Positions 35,216 through 49,052 of a stretch of DNA of 64,000 nucleotides are shown here, one piece after another. The stretch lies in the NCBI GenBank assembly GCA_028023455.1, contig JAQFVV010006203.1, forward strand, positions 8,660,876 through 8,724,875. The letters are read 5' to 3'. Within the stretch, counting starts at the first letter, position 1; each line of letters opens with the position of its first letter. The position numbers and the translations under genes are program-made. This DNA comes from Epiperipatus broadwayi. Taxonomy: Eukaryota > Onychophora > Udeonychophora > Euonychophora > Peripatidae. The notes under the pieces were generated by a model that saw only the letters and a program-made list of their open reading frames with translations, was not told the origin of the DNA and did no database searches.

Positions 35216-37141
35216 ACATCTATCGTTCATTGTGTTATTAATTTAAGATATTATGGGGCAAAATCTCAGATACAAATTTCAAAATATGAAAATAATTACC
35301 CAAGATTCTAATTTCTTGATAACAAGATCACTGTTATGTTTCAATAAACGAAAAAAAATATTGAAAAAAAGGAACATCACCCAGAGCATATTTAATAGCA
35401 ACACCTAACATTTCTCTATTTATTTTAATAAAAAAAAACAGGGTAGTTAGTTTGTTTTGTTTTTTATTCTTATTGTTTTAATAAATATGAGTGAATACAC
35501 ACTCACTTAAAATATATGTAAATGTGTTCCCTCAATTCATTATTAAAAACTTTATTATTGTTGTTTTTAAAACTTTGTTTATACTATAATCTTGATTTAT
35601 ATGCATACTATACATATAAAAAAGTATTCATGTTATATATAAGTGTGTTCATAAGTACTGTACACTTGGAGTTTAATAAACAATTGATAGTCTATTCTAA
35701 TCAATGTTTATCAATGAAACATGAGCTATTATACAATACATACGTCTTAACACAAGGGAGGCTTGGAACATTGTAATATCTGAGAAAAGTTTATAAAATT
35801 AGTGTCAATATTTGCCTTAACTCTGGGTGATATCATTGTTTTTAATGAAACTTATGTTAGTCTCCAAAAATAATGTTTTCTGTTGATTTGGTACAATAAT
35901 ACATAGATCCCATTTAACAAATTAATTTTTTAAATCATTAGCCTTTTTTTGCATTTCAAACAAATTTCAAAAATATAAAATAAATTAAATTTACAGCAAA
36001 TCTAAATATTGCAATTTTCTTTCACTGTCCTTAAAAAACAAACCAATCCTAAAGTCATCATGTCGAATTAAACTTCCATTGAACCACATACTTTGATAAT
36101 TTTTTAATAATTAATGCGGTCTTACATTCACACTCCATAGGTACATACTAGATTCATAAATATTAATTATTTAAGCATTAACGATTATTAAATCATTAGA
36201 TCAATATTTTAATTAATTATATGCAACTTTATTATAAAATTAGCTCAACAAATGAATAAAATGAACTTGCACGGTGGCATCGATATTTATAAATAGCTTG
36301 GAAAAGATCCAGTCATATTTAAACATATGTAATAAACATTGGAATAAAAATTAGCTTTTTACTAATGGTAAACTTTGAATATTGTATGTTATCAGTCTGT
36401 TGTATTATAAAATCAAAATCTTCTACCCCAGCATGAACTCGCCAGATGCAGTAAAGCTTAAATACTTGTTTTATATGTTAATACAATGATAATATATCAA
36501 TTTATAACCAACTTATTATGTAATTCGATTAATATCACTGTTACCTCTTTCACTGTATAATTATAATTTTTTAATAAATGTTAACAAATTTAAACAAGAA
36601 AAGGCATACATCAGTTTAAAATATCTTTATTCAAGTTAAGCGCTTTCGATACTTCAGTGTAACATCTGTCACTTCTCACTTTCGTAATTAATATACAATA
36701 TACACATTGTATGTATAAACAAGTATATTTTAAGTACCTTTTCTCTAGGGCACTGTTAATCATCATCATTTATAACCATAATAGATTCACTGCAGAGTAA
36801 AGGTTTTTTCAACTTTAATTTGTTTTTCAGGTCCATAAGATCTCCATATCATACCAGAAAATTTCTTATATTTGAACTCTTTCTAGATATTTTAAAGCCA
36901 CTGTTAAGTATTCTCCGATATCAGCTCATCTTTATTTCAGTATTTTAATTTCTGCAATGATATTAATGATATCTGTTTGTACTCACACCCATGTATTCCA
37001 TATTCATTTCTTTCTTGTTACTCCTAATTTTTTCATACATTGTTATGTATATTATCCTTCTATTAATGAGTTGTTTTCATCATTGTAGTATTAACAAATC
37101 AAAAGATAACAATTATATATGAGTTTGAAACATTAATGCTA

Positions 37142-37281
<140 letters not shown>

Positions 37282-37624
37282 CAGTAAAATCTTAGTCCTG
37301 TTAGTATGTTCATTCCAAGAACTCCTGCTTCAAATCCTAAACGTTTACTCAATACCATCTTTACTAAAGATAAATTCTACAACTTATCAAAGAAAGGATA
37401 AAACTTGATTACATAGCATATATTTTTTAAAAATTTCAATGTGTGCATATAAAAAAAATTTTATCACATTTATTTTTCACCAACATGAGAAATAAAATTA
37501 AGATGGCAACGTTGTTTTAAAAATTGGATAATTATAGTCCCAGTTGCAAGTTCTCAAGTTTCAAATCAAAAAAATTTGCTCAAAACCATCATTATTAAAA
37601 AAATGCAAGTCTTAATAGCTGGTG

Positions 37625-38030
37625 TTTTTCCCTTTTTTCCCAAGATGCAATCCAGGGTTTTTCCATTTCCCCAAGATGCAATTTATGCTAAACTGGTATT
37701 TTTTATTTTTTCAAAATGCAATTAATGCTGACTGATGTTTTTCCATTTTTCCAGGATGCAATTTATGCTGAAATGGTATTTTTTTTATTTTTCCAAAATG
37801 CTGTTCATGTCGCCTAATGTTTTTCTATTTTCTCAAGATGCAATTCATGCTGAACTAATATTTTTCCATTTTCCCAGGATGCAGTTTATGCTAACTAGTA
37901 TTTTTTTGTTTTCCCAAGATGCAATTCATGTATACTACAGTTTTTTCATTTCCACGATCCAATTCACATTGAAACAGTGTTTTTCCATTTTCCCAAGATG
38001 CAATACATGTTGACTAGTATTTTTCCTTTT
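37625..38030 (+). repeat. Diverged minisatellite of about 40-45-bp units
   Basis: About nine to ten diverged units with the core TTTTTCCATTTTCCC, AAGATGCAATTCATGC and a GAACTGGTA-like link. Divergence between units indicates age. Confidence 0.85.
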
Positions 38031-38934
38031 TTTTTTCACATGGAACGTATGTAACAAATGAACAATAAGAATTAGCTATGAAAACTATAGTACTCTCATC
38101 AAATGAGCCCAATTTTTATGGGGCCATTAGTCAATTTAACACCAACTTCAACCTTTCCTTCATATGTGTTTTCAATCATGCTATCCTGTGTTTCCAGTAT
38201 TTTTCTCAATATCACATTTACAAAATCTATGTAAACCGAATTTAACATATGTATCTTGTTATGTAATAATTATTTTTTCTTTCAATTAATCTAAATTATG
38301 TTTTCTTTCCTACTACAATCACAATTGTAAACCTTTATTACATATGTAATATCATAAATAAATTTGTATCTAAGGCCCTCATATTTTCAAATGTAACTTA
38401 TGTAACCCTTTTGAGTGTTAATTAATAAAGCTTATCCTTTCAAACACAATAATAATATCAACAATACTGTGATGTAATGCAAAGTTAAAAATACTACTAT
38501 TAATAAAACATTTTATATAAAAAATATTAAAAAGTGGATTATTTAAATATTTAATTAAGAAAGTAATTTTAAATTATAAAAAATAGCACTTGAGAAACGA
38601 AAGGCAAAGAAAAAGTAAAACAAAATATGAAATTACAAATGATTTTAATAGACAATGTTACATTTGATCTTGGATTTTCAGACCTTACTAAAATCGCACA
38701 TTTGCTATTTTTTTTCTTTAATTTAATTGCACCCTGTTGAAACTATTAATTCCAATTAAAAAAATTTGATATATCAAAAAATAGCAATGGATATGAAAGC
38801 AACATCTTTACTATTATTATGTCTTCTGTGATCAGATATTTTATAGATCACCAATCAGAGCAAAAAAATGCATTGCTTTTCCGTATTGAGAGCCAATGTA
38901 TTAGGTCAGTTTTTATAATATAAAAATTTTACAC

Positions 38935-39041
38935 GTCAAGCATTAGTGGTCGAGAGGTCAGCGACAGCTGCTTTATAAGCAGTTGTCCCGGGTTAGCGGG
39001 TTCGCTTCCCGGCTGATGCTATGACACATGAGAAAAAAAAA
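38935..39041 (+). repeat. tRNA-derived SINE copy 2
   Basis: Starts GTCAAGCATTAGTGG and ends GATGCTATGACACATGAG plus an A run. It folds as a class II tRNA-like cloverleaf: acceptor GCATTAG/CTGATGC, A-box TGGTCGAGAGG, anticodon-like hairpin GCTGC-TTTATAA-GCAGT, a long variable arm, and B-box GGTTCGCTTCC. The A tail and the sister copy at 4538 argue for a SINE over a functional tRNA gene. Confidence 0.62.
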
Positions 39042-40433
39042 ATTTACACTATTAAAAACATTTCAAAATATTTTCATTCTAGAAGGATCATTAGAAATTA
39101 GAAACGATGATGAAAACTTATGAACTGGGTTCTGGAATTGTATATAATCAGGCGCGATGTCAGAAATGTACATAAGTATAATAATTAAATGTGTATACTA
39201 GAAGATGGCAGCATTTGATGAAAGTAAGTTAAACGATTGATGCTTTGTTGCCACTTCTAGTATAACTCTAACTTTCTCATTTGGATGAGTTTAAAAGAAT
39301 CTCTAAATTAAAACATTTTATGTATCAATTGCACTTGAAAATATAGAGTAAATTGCAATATTTAAATAATGAAGTTGGTCAAATAAAGCCTTTTTTAAAA
39401 AAGAAGAGCTACCTTTGAAAGCTGATATCAAATTATTTATTTAAGAAACTTTAAAAATAGAAAATACATAATAAACGCTGCGATTATATTATTTGCATTG
39501 GCTATGTCGGCGCAAAAGAAATTCCTACAAACTGATCTCATAAGTCTAATTTAAAATTTGATAGAAATTTAATATACACGTGAATTAAAAGAAAGTCATA
39601 TATGGTTACAAAACATGCTGACTAATAGAGTTGACAGAAATCTTATAATCTGGGCGGATAATCCATTGAATCTTCTATTATTCTTCAAGTTTATTGTTTC
39701 TTTCAGCAAAATAGTTTGCACTTTTTAAATATATCAAAAATTTAAGATGAAATTATATGATCTTATTTTTTTAAATGCAATGAAGATTGAAATATGTTAT
39801 TGTGTTTATAATGGCATTCATCAGGTTAGCCCAAATTGTGCTGAATTTTACTTTATACCCTAACTAAAATAGAAGAGTAACAATCTGCTAATCAACTTTG
39901 AGCAGCTATATAGATTGGCTAGATGTTAACATGTCTAAGAAAACTCTCCACTACTAAACAGATTCTCCCTTAAATGTGCAGCACTCATTTTATTATTGAC
40001 TACAGTAAAGATACATCATGAGCTCAGTACCAAAGGAGTATGATACGTTTCTCCCATAATCAATAAAATTTTACTAGTACTTGTTGAAAGTTGAGTCATT
40101 GCGCAGTCGAATCATTTAAATTGAATTTGCTTAAGACAACAAAAGACAGGCCATAAAAATTGATTCGGAAAAGATTTCAGCAGTACAGTAGTTATATTTT
40201 TAAAAAAATTGAAAATTGTAGATTGAAATGACAATTTAATTATACTTTTTAAAATTCTCTATTTCTATGTAGGATATTGTGTATTAGAAAGGTAAATTGT
40301 TTTTAAAGCATGCATTACAAAAGGTTTGTAAAATAAGTCAAAGTATGTAAAGAAAGTGTCAAAGATATAAATATGGGTCTACTTGTGTGCTAAAAAATAA
40401 CATTTTATGTACATTTTTATATTTTTTTTGCAG

Positions 40434-40460
40434 ATGCCTGGCATTACAACGGTCCTGATG
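40434..40460 (+). CDS. Alpha-carbonic anhydrase exon 2 (27-nt microexon)
   Basis: Between acceptor TTTTTTTTGCAG and donor GTAAGT lie 27 bases coding, with the split first codon, DAWHYNGPDG. W-x-Y-x-GPDG/GPEH is the conserved N-terminal start of alpha-carbonic anhydrase domains. Both split codons (phase 1 on each side) agree with exons 1 and 3. Intron 2, 4.2 kb, follows. Confidence 0.85.
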
Positions 40461-41314
40461 GTAAGTTATTTTGAACAGAAATCCATTTTTTATTTATAAT
40501 TATTTTTATAGATTGATAATTATTTTAATCTTAATCCTTATTTTGTATCATTCTTTTCAACTAATTTTTAAAAATGTAAATGTGGAAGAAAAGTTTTTTA
40601 TTCATTTTATGTCAATTATATATAAACAGAATTCCTCATTATGCAATCATAATGCATCCATCTTCCACAATTATGACTTAGGTTCGAATCAAAGCCAAAA
40701 AAACTTAATTGTTTCAACATATTCCAAATAATAGCAAAATTATCATTTTTACAGCATTTAAAACAAAAAAAAATACGCTTTTTGAATGATTCTCAAAGAT
40801 ATTAATTAGTCTTTCTTTAATTTTGAGATCATTTCTAAAATAACTAATAATATTTTAAAGAATACACTGAAGTTCATTTCCATTCCATAGTTTTAGCGTT
40901 AACATGGTCAAAATTTTTTGCTATAATTAACCTCATTGGTGCTTTACTAAAGCTTTGACTTTAGGTTGTGATTGCATTTTTATAGGATAACTGTAATGTT
41001 ATTCTAATATATTATAAAAATTTAAATTGAAGATATATATTTAACCACTGTGATTTATATACAATATCTTAAAGAATTGATACTGTGTATATAAATAATT
41101 CAATACTTTGAATCTTTCTAATATATGTCGATTATCATTTTTAATAATGTTGTAAGAGACTAAATTAAAAAAATGTTGATGACATACTCTTATCTAATAT
41201 TTTTCTCTGAAAATACACTCATTTGATTTAGTTGATTTGTCAAATAATTTTAAAAATATGTACTTTGGAAATGTTATTGTTAAAATCTGATAATAACATA
41301 GATGAAAGTATTGA

Positions 41315-41395
41315 TTTAGAATGATATATATATACACACACTGTTATTTTGTATAAATTTAGAATGATATATATATACACACACTGTTATTTTGT
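41315..41395 (+). repeat. Short tandem duplication, 38-bp units
   Basis: TTTAGAATGATATATATATA followed by CACACACTGTTATTTTGT occurs at 41315-41352 and again at 41358-41395, identical, with five bases between. Confidence 0.9.
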
Positions 41396-42599
41396 GATAA
41401 ATATTAAAAGCATTGTTAAACTCTAATTTAAATGGGTTTTTTTCTTTCTTAAATAAACTAATATTTATTAAGGCTATAACCTTAAGACTATTCGCCTGAA
41501 AAAACTACAGTAGAGATCTCTGCAAATTGTTAGAAATTCTCGTAACTGAAAGTCAAATGAAAGCTCTTTTGCTGGCTGAGTTTCTAACTTTTAAAGGTCT
41601 TTTGCTTGTGATCTTAGAGCTTATCTGTTTTTTTTTTCCAGAATAAGATGAACTTAAAGAATTAAAATATTTAACACACAGTTTTTATTTTTTTATTACT
41701 AATTACAATATATTATCTTCCAATTTAAGCTTCATTATGAATTTATTTTATTTGTCTTGTCTGATATTTAAACATAATGATATTATCACTTCAAACTTTT
41801 AAGTGGTATTTTGTGCAACAAACTCATCTAATTTTTCTTTCATTTTCAGATATTTTTTTCCAATTTTTTTAATATATAAAAAACTTATTTTTTATTCTAA
41901 CTTTTTTTTTACAAATTTTATTAAAAATGTAAAATCAATAAACTCAAATTGAGTCCAAATAAAATATCAACTTTGAAAATTAAAAAAAAACTAATAAACA
42001 TAAATAAACAATCAAAACAAAACTTTATTTGACCTTCAAGTTATAAACATTATTTGAATGAAAAAATATTCTCCAATGAATCTGTATATTTATGGCTTAT
42101 TTTTTAAAAACATGAGTTAAAATAACAAAATATTTAATTAAAATTCTAATTTTTAAAAAAACACCAGAATATAATAAGAAAGTTATTGACAGGAGAACTT
42201 TCCTTTTGTTGTTTATACATTTTAATTGATTAATTTTCTGCTAAAAAGCTAATATATTCAAATAAAATCTAAATCTAAACATGGTGCACTTATTAAAAAA
42301 CAAATATTTAGTAATTTTACAAAAATAATAAAAACAAAAACAAATCAAGTGTATAAAGGCTATGTTGCATATGTCCAGTAGTGTACTTCTGGCTCAGTAT
42401 AATATGAGTATTTTGTTTACTTCCAATAACTACTAATGTAAAGTATTTGTGACATTTTTTATTAGATCTTCACAATCATTTCAATTAATAACTTTTTATT
42501 TTAATAAAGAAACTTTTATTCTCTAAAATATTTTCATAGATTTAAGATTCTTTCTTAAAATATAAGTTTACAAATAAAAACTATTTTAGGCATTTACAT

Positions 42600-43838
42600 T
42601 CAATTGATAGATGCTTAATATTTTCTATGCCTTCCTTATACAACTTTCAGACTAAATCATCCACATTTTTCCATTTATGTGTATATTCCCTTGTTGCTAA
42701 AGATCCTGTTCGAGTCTTAAACAATAAACTATTTTCCTTGCTATTATCATATATTAATTCACATCTAATATTCCATATACTTCTATATATACTTAAAATT
42801 TTATTTTTTATAATAGTTCTCCATCTATCCAACTCCATACTCTTTGTTAAATGCATCTATTCTTCTATGCCATTCCTTAACACTATAACACTCAACAATT
42901 CTTCTATACAATCATCCCATTTTTTGTATAAGTACACTGACAATTTTTTTATCCACATCTTGTGCATACCATACTATATTTTTCACCCATCTTGTTGCCT
43001 GCCCTTTACTCATAACTCCATTAAATGCTATTTTTGCTATTCTCTTGTTATCCATAAACTGCAATCTACAGAACATTTTCATTTTGCTTTTTGCATCTCT
43101 CATATAAAAACTTGGCTATCTCACTTCTAAACCAATGAACATCAATATGTATAGTGAGTTTTGCCATCCCACCTCCTTGAATTACCTCCTTCACTGTCCA
43201 CACATCTGCATCTAATGCATGTCTTTCTACTGCCCTTTGTACTTTTTCTAAGTAATCTAATACCCCTTTACTAACACATAACCCATCATTGCCATATGTT
43301 AACCCTGCTACTGTCATTCTCTTCCATACAATTTTAGCTACATCATATTTATTATATGAAAACACCGTTAATTTCTTTATCAATCCCTTTCTTTTCTTTG
43401 CTTCATTTATCAATTTTTTCTTCCATTCATCCAAACAATTCCTCCGATTATTCCCTAATAGTTATACCTATTCACCACATTTAACTTTATATTCCCCAAT
43501 AAAAAATCTTTCTCTTCTCTTTCTCCAGCATTTATTATCATTAATTTTGATTTTTCTTCACTAAATTTAATCCCCATCTATGTGCCCACCCTTTTCTCAG
43601 CATAAATTTTATATCTTCCCTTTTTTCTGTGCACAAGAAGACATCATCTGAAAATAAAAGACCCGATAGTATATATACTTCTTTGCCACATATTAATGGT
43701 ATCTCTACCCCTCTTCCTAGTCTTTCTATTGCTTTTTCCATTTCTCTCAAATATAACAAAAACAAAATAGATAACATAGGGCATCCTTGCTTTAGTCCTT
43801 CACCATTTTTTACTTTAACTGTTTCTATATTTCCTAAT

Positions 43839-43878
<40 letters not shown>

Positions 43879-44370
43879 ATTAATTTCATATAATCCCTTA
43901 ATAATATCCACTAAAGCTCCATCCATTCCCAAATTTACTAAACTTACCCATAATCTATTTCTATTTACTCATGCCTTCTCTATATCTATAAAAACCATAT
44001 ACAACTGTCTATCTGTATTTCTGTTCATATCTATAAGTTGTGTAACTACAAATAAACTACCACCTATATGCCTATCCGATTGATAACCTCCTTGCATTTC
44101 TCCCACTATATTATTTTCTTCCATCCATTTTGAGATCCTTTGGACCACCATTTATGCTAAAACTTTATATAATACTGACGTTACCGCTATCGGTCTATAA
44201 TTGCTTAACTTTCTATGATCCTTACCCTTATCTTTAAATAGTATCCTTACTCTTGTATTACTCCAGCTATCCGAAAAATCTATCTTCTGTGTCATCTTAT
44301 TAAAACATGATAAGAGTTTTAATTTTGCCCTTTGTCCTAAATTCATTACTATCTCTGCTTCCCAAAGTTG
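42600..44370 (-). pseudogene. Broken non-LTR (LINE) reverse transcriptase
   Basis: Minus strand, in broken frames: SNYRPIAVTSVLYKVLA (about 44160-44210), GEMQGGYQSDRHIGGSLF and the motif A YMVFIDIEKA (43969-44090), LVNLGMDGALVDIIKGLY, motif B GLKQGCPMLSILFLLY (about 43755-43800), and a variant catalytic box LLFSDDVFLC (normally A/YADD; about 43640-43680). Thumb and C-terminal pieces include DYLEKVQRAVERHALD and SIWNIRCELIYD down to 42650. The endonuclease domain is absent, so it is 5'-truncated. A (TA)n array has expanded inside the RT frame (43842-43876). The clade is not assigned. Confidence 0.8.
43842..43876. repeat. (TA)n array inside the LINE
   Basis: Seventeen or so TA units between RT motifs A and B. 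Confidence 0.92.
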
Positions 44371-44649
44371 ATGCCAGTGCCACTATCTAATCACTGTTGA
44401 CATATTTCAGTATATGTACATTTTGAATATATGCTCGAACAAATATTTTGACAATGTCTCTAGAGCGTTATATTCTGTTTTAATATTTGTTTATTGGCCA
44501 AATAAAAAGACTATCCAGACATATTTGATATTTTTGTCTAGAGACACCTATTGTCACGTAAGAATGCAAAGATTACATTTGTTGTTGTTTTTTAAAATAA
44601 CATTTTGATATTTATGTCGCTATAATTATATATATATATATTAATTTAG

Positions 44650-44820
44650 GTAAAAATAGATGGTTCCTAAACCACAGTCCTTCATGTAATGGAACAAAGC
44701 AATCTCCAATTAATATTGACATTTCTTCTGTGGAAGTGGATAAAAACTTGGAGGAATTTAAATTCAAAAATTATGACATTCCTATAAATATTGCTACTTT
44801 AAATAACAACGGGCATTCAG
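44650..44820 (+). CDS. Alpha-carbonic anhydrase exon 3
   Basis: Acceptor TTAATTTAG and donor GTAAGT bound 171 bases coding GKNRWFLNHSPSCNGTKQSP, INIDISSVEVDKNL and IATLNNNGHSG. CxGxxQSPINI is the alpha-carbonic anhydrase signature near residue 20-30 of the mature domain, and NNGHS precedes the first zinc ligand strand. The Cys (SPSCNG) is the one that forms a disulfide in secreted isoforms, which fits the signal peptide. It enters in phase 1 and leaves in phase 1, agreeing with exons 2 and 4. Confidence 0.93.
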
Positions 44821-44933
44821 GTAAGTTCAAATATGTATTTATATCATTTTAAATTATTTTTTTGCGAGCAGTACTTTCAAAAAGATTAATTTGTGTTAGA
44901 GTAAAAATAAAAATTAATTTAATTTTACTCAAA

Positions 44934-44946
44934 TCCCCCCCCCCCC
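44934..44946. repeat. Poly(C) tract
   Basis: A run of about thirteen C in AT-rich intron 3, notable only for composition. Confidence 0.9.
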
Positions 44947-44949
44947 GCA

Positions 44950-47470
44950 TTCTTAAAAAGAATATACATTTCAATATATCTCACTGAATCTAGTATGTCT
45001 CCTGATTATTTTTAAATGTGATAATGATTTACTATAATATTTATGGGGATAGGAAATAAAGAAAAAAAATTGAAAGCTGTCGTTAGTGACTAAATAGAAA
45101 CTTTATCATTTATATGTATTTTTATGAATATCTCAAACACAGTTTATGGCAATGAAATATTATTGAAATTAATGTACAGAATAAAGTTTGATAATATGAA
45201 ATATTTGTTTTTGTGTGTGTGTGTGTAAAAAGTAAATAATTTGCATTTAGTAATTAATTTATATAAATATGACTTTAATGTGCTAATTTCACTTTTATAA
45301 ACTCAAAATATTATTTAAAATTAGAATGTTACTCAAAATACAAAAAGAATATGTAATTGCAATAAGTTATTATACTTTTTATTTAATTTTATTAATTAAC
45401 AAATCATTAATAAAGACTCAAAAAGATAAGTTTCATTAAGAGTGGCTATATTAGTCTTGAATTCTGAGAGCTTCTTAGCTACAATTACTGTCCTTTTTCC
45501 GGTCATGAGGACTTTGCAGCAATTAAAGTGTATTCTTTCTATGTATTGTATCTATATTTTGAAAAAAAAAATTATTGCTCCCCATTTTATTACCATTACA
45601 AATAATATTATAATTATTTTATCAGTTAAATAACTAATTCACTAAGCATGAGAATGTATCAACCTATGTGAGAGAAGCCATTTTTAGATATCCTTTCAGA
45701 TTCTTTCCATAGTAAAAAAAGGAATTTTTGATAAATCAATCTAAACACTCAACATTTCAGAAATGAACCACCTACATCTAATTTAATCTATCCTGACTCA
45801 TTTGAGACTATCCTGCCTTAAACAAAGATCACAACTAAAAAAGATATAGACTTTCAATCTTGTTGCAACATTGTTTTTTAATAACTGTGAACGTTGTTAT
45901 AAAAAGCAAAAAAGTAAAAAGACAATTGAAGTCATAATTGTTAAAAGATGAAAATATTGATGCACAAACACATAATACTACTGTCACATTTAGTATAGAG
46001 AAATGACTGATGTCATAGGAGACTCCATGACAACTAGACTTTTAGTCATATTCTAAAAGTTTGTAAGATAAAGTAATATACAGTTCTAATCAAAATGTAA
46101 TTGCAACTTTTTAAGTGACTAAAGATTTTAAAACAACAAAAAGTAAACAGACATCATGTTGTTTTTTGATACCCATTTTTACTACAAGTGAGCAGGAAAT
46201 ATTCTCCATTGAGTTCTGTTTGTTAATTGGTTATTCATAATTAAATCTTCATGTTTAAATATCCCTCTATTATCCACTATCTGTGGTCTCTGTCAGTAGC
46301 CTAACAACAGCACCATGTATATATATTGTAACCCCTCTACTTAACACCGATCCTACACATTATATGAACAATTGGCCAGGGTGCCAATTCTATTAATGAA
46401 TAGAATAAATTAACAACTTTATTTTTCTTTGAATTAGTATTGAGACTCTTCTACTTATGCCCGATTTATAGCTTAGCTCAGTGGAATGTTATAGGAAGTC
46501 AAAAACATATAGAATATACATAAATGAAGGAAGAAATACTATTGATCATTAAAATAAGATATATGCCTCATATGTTAATCAACCAAATGATAGGAATTAA
46601 TAAAGTTTCATTTATTCAAGCTAATAAATTATAATTTCAATTTGATCTCTTCCATCATCTACATACACTCTTATATTAGCTGCAGTATAACTGTAACAGA
46701 AAAACATGATATTAGCTCCACTATCTAGAACGTCTTAATCTAAATAGCTAAATTAATATTAATTTGAAACTATGAAATAAGATCTCAGGGAATCTTTAAT
46801 ACAATTTGATTAAAGAAATTCTATTATTCAATAACTTATAACTATTATAATAATAAAAAAAATAATGGAATGAATTGAATGATGTTTCACTGAACTAGCA
46901 ATTAGATAATGAAAGAAACAGGGTACCTTTTAATCTCACATCATTGTCTAAATAATAATCTGAGTATACAACCTTCTTCATAAGTTTACCAAATGGTAAA
47001 AAATTTCACATAATGTTTCGATCAAGAGAACAATATTATCAGATTTAAGTATGTTCATTATCAAATTTATAAAGTAGTGCATTTATGTTGTAATAGATAT
47101 GTGGAATGTGGAAACTAGAATACGAATGCATATAAGAATAACTCGAGATAAAGTTTTAAATAAATAAATAAATAAAGCATTTATTTACATTTTGCAATCA
47201 AAATAAATATAATTGGTTCACATTGGGACTATTCGTTCTAATTTCTAAATTTACAAATACATTTGCCAATCTGGATTTGATATATCTTTTATTATACACT
47301 TTATTATTTATTGATTAGACATTTATGAGACATGAATAAACAAATAAAATAATGCCCTCATATTCTAACATCGAATATATTTAGGGTGTTAATTAACGCT
47401 AACATCTTTTATTAGCAAACAACCCTGGATAAATAAATATCTTATTATGGGCTCCAATATACAAGTTGGA
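44950..47470. other. Intron 3, left part, nothing recognised
   Basis: AT-rich intronic DNA. Short GT and AAAT runs are present (45215-45226 and 47160-47176). Confidence 0.45.
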
Positions 47471-48657
47471 GAGATCACCAGGGCCGGCGGAAGCGGGCAT
47501 GCAACGCATGCTAGGCATGCGGGCGCTGGCAGAAGGAGGCGCCATCACTGAGAGATTAGCATCTGAAAAAGAAGGCGCCATCCCTGAGAAATTAAAACTC
47601 TACTAACAAAAATACTCACATTTGAAGAATATTATTCTCAAATGTTTATTTACAAAAATTATTGAGAGTAGATTATTGAAAATCATATGAAGTCATATTA
47701 TATCTTATTAAATGACACACACTAGCAGGCCTGCACACAAGCTCTGCTTAATATTAAAAATATAAAACAATCAAATCTATTATTTATCATGAACAATAAA
47801 CTAAACATAAAGTTTATTATATTACAAATTTCATATTGTAATGTTTATATATATATAGTACTGCTTATAGTAAACTATAAGTAACTTTCTGCTAGCAAAT
47901 ATATAAATAAACACACACTAAAAGTATTATAAATTAGAACTTATGTATGCATATGCGTATATATATATTAGATCATGTACATAATTTTGAAATCGTAAGA
48001 AACAATTATAATATTGCAAAATAAAACATTTTCTAATTTTTTATTTAAATAATAATTTGATATAAATATTCGAACGTGTATGTAATATATATTATAGGTA
48101 TAATTCCAGTAAACTTAATATAATTTTCAGTTTACTTTTTATTTTATATATTTTAATCGTTGTCAAAAGTCTATTTTTTCTGCATACTAATTAGGTTTGC
48201 AAATTAATTACATATGTTTGCTTATGATGTTTATCGCAAATTTTAAAATCTTAGTAAGAACTTGTAAACAATAATTATAATCCCAGGAAATTTTCTATTG
48301 AAATCGCAAATCAGGCCCGGCAGGCCACCTGTGTTAATTAGAAAAATATATGATAACAAAAGAAAATCTTGCCAATGGTAAAACTAAAATGTTCAATCAA
48401 GCGTAAAAAACTGGACACTTGAGTTATTTTAAAACCTGACCATTTTTAATGTCAATGGCTGAATATTTCCAATTTATTAGCTGCCTTTTTTAGGTAAACA
48501 AGTTAAACAACTTCTTCCCCTCCGCGTATAGAGTTTTGTATTTTGGCGCAAGAAGTAATTTGTGTTGGACATCTAAATTAGCGATATATAATCTTAAGTA
48601 TTAAGATACATGATGTAAATATATAAATTAGAGTCCGTATTTATTTATTTATTACAT

Positions 48658-48993
48658 TTGAAATTAACTTACGAGAGAGTGCAAGTCTCTCAGCGCTTGT
48701 GATTATTAATAGCCAATCAGATCGGAAATACTGGGACAATGATTTAACAAGAAAAGAGTGGTAACCACTCTTAACTTTACTTGTCTGTCTATATATCCAA
48801 GCCAGTCCAAAGTACTTATATCTGAAAGTGTGAATATTAAATACCTTCACACACTACTCACTGACTTCAAATTACAAACATACAGCATGAAATCTTTAGA
48901 TTCACTATCGTTGTCCCAGTATTTACGATCTGATTGGCTATTAATAATCACAAGCGCTGAGAGACTTGCACTCTCTTGTAAGTTAATTTCAAA
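48658..48993. repeat. 86-bp inverted repeat in the hAT 5' region
   Basis: Left arm 48658-48743 and right arm 48908-48993 are near-perfect inverted copies (AGCGCTTGTGATTATTAATA on the left). The 164-bp spacer contains the palindrome AAGAGTGGTAACCACTCTT and TATATA. Confidence 0.85.
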
Positions 48994-49052
48994 TCATCTG
49001 CGCTTTGAAAATAAATATTATTACATTTGAAAATTATTTTAAAGTGGCGTTC

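Noticed and set aside
37625-38030. CRISPR-like spaced repeats
   Set aside because: The units are contiguous and diverged, without constant repeats and unique spacers, in animal intronic DNA.
38935-39041. Functional tRNA gene
   Set aside because: A tail, a sister copy with the same extended ends, and a mismatched T stem favour a SINE.
42627-43564. Plus-strand open frames of 167 and 91 codons
   Set aside because: Antisense shadows of the minus-strand LINE reverse transcriptase.
48641-49030. Overlapping open frames on both strands upstream of the hAT transposase
   Set aside because: They encode the same peptide from the two arms of an inverted repeat, so they reflect the repeat and not a gene.
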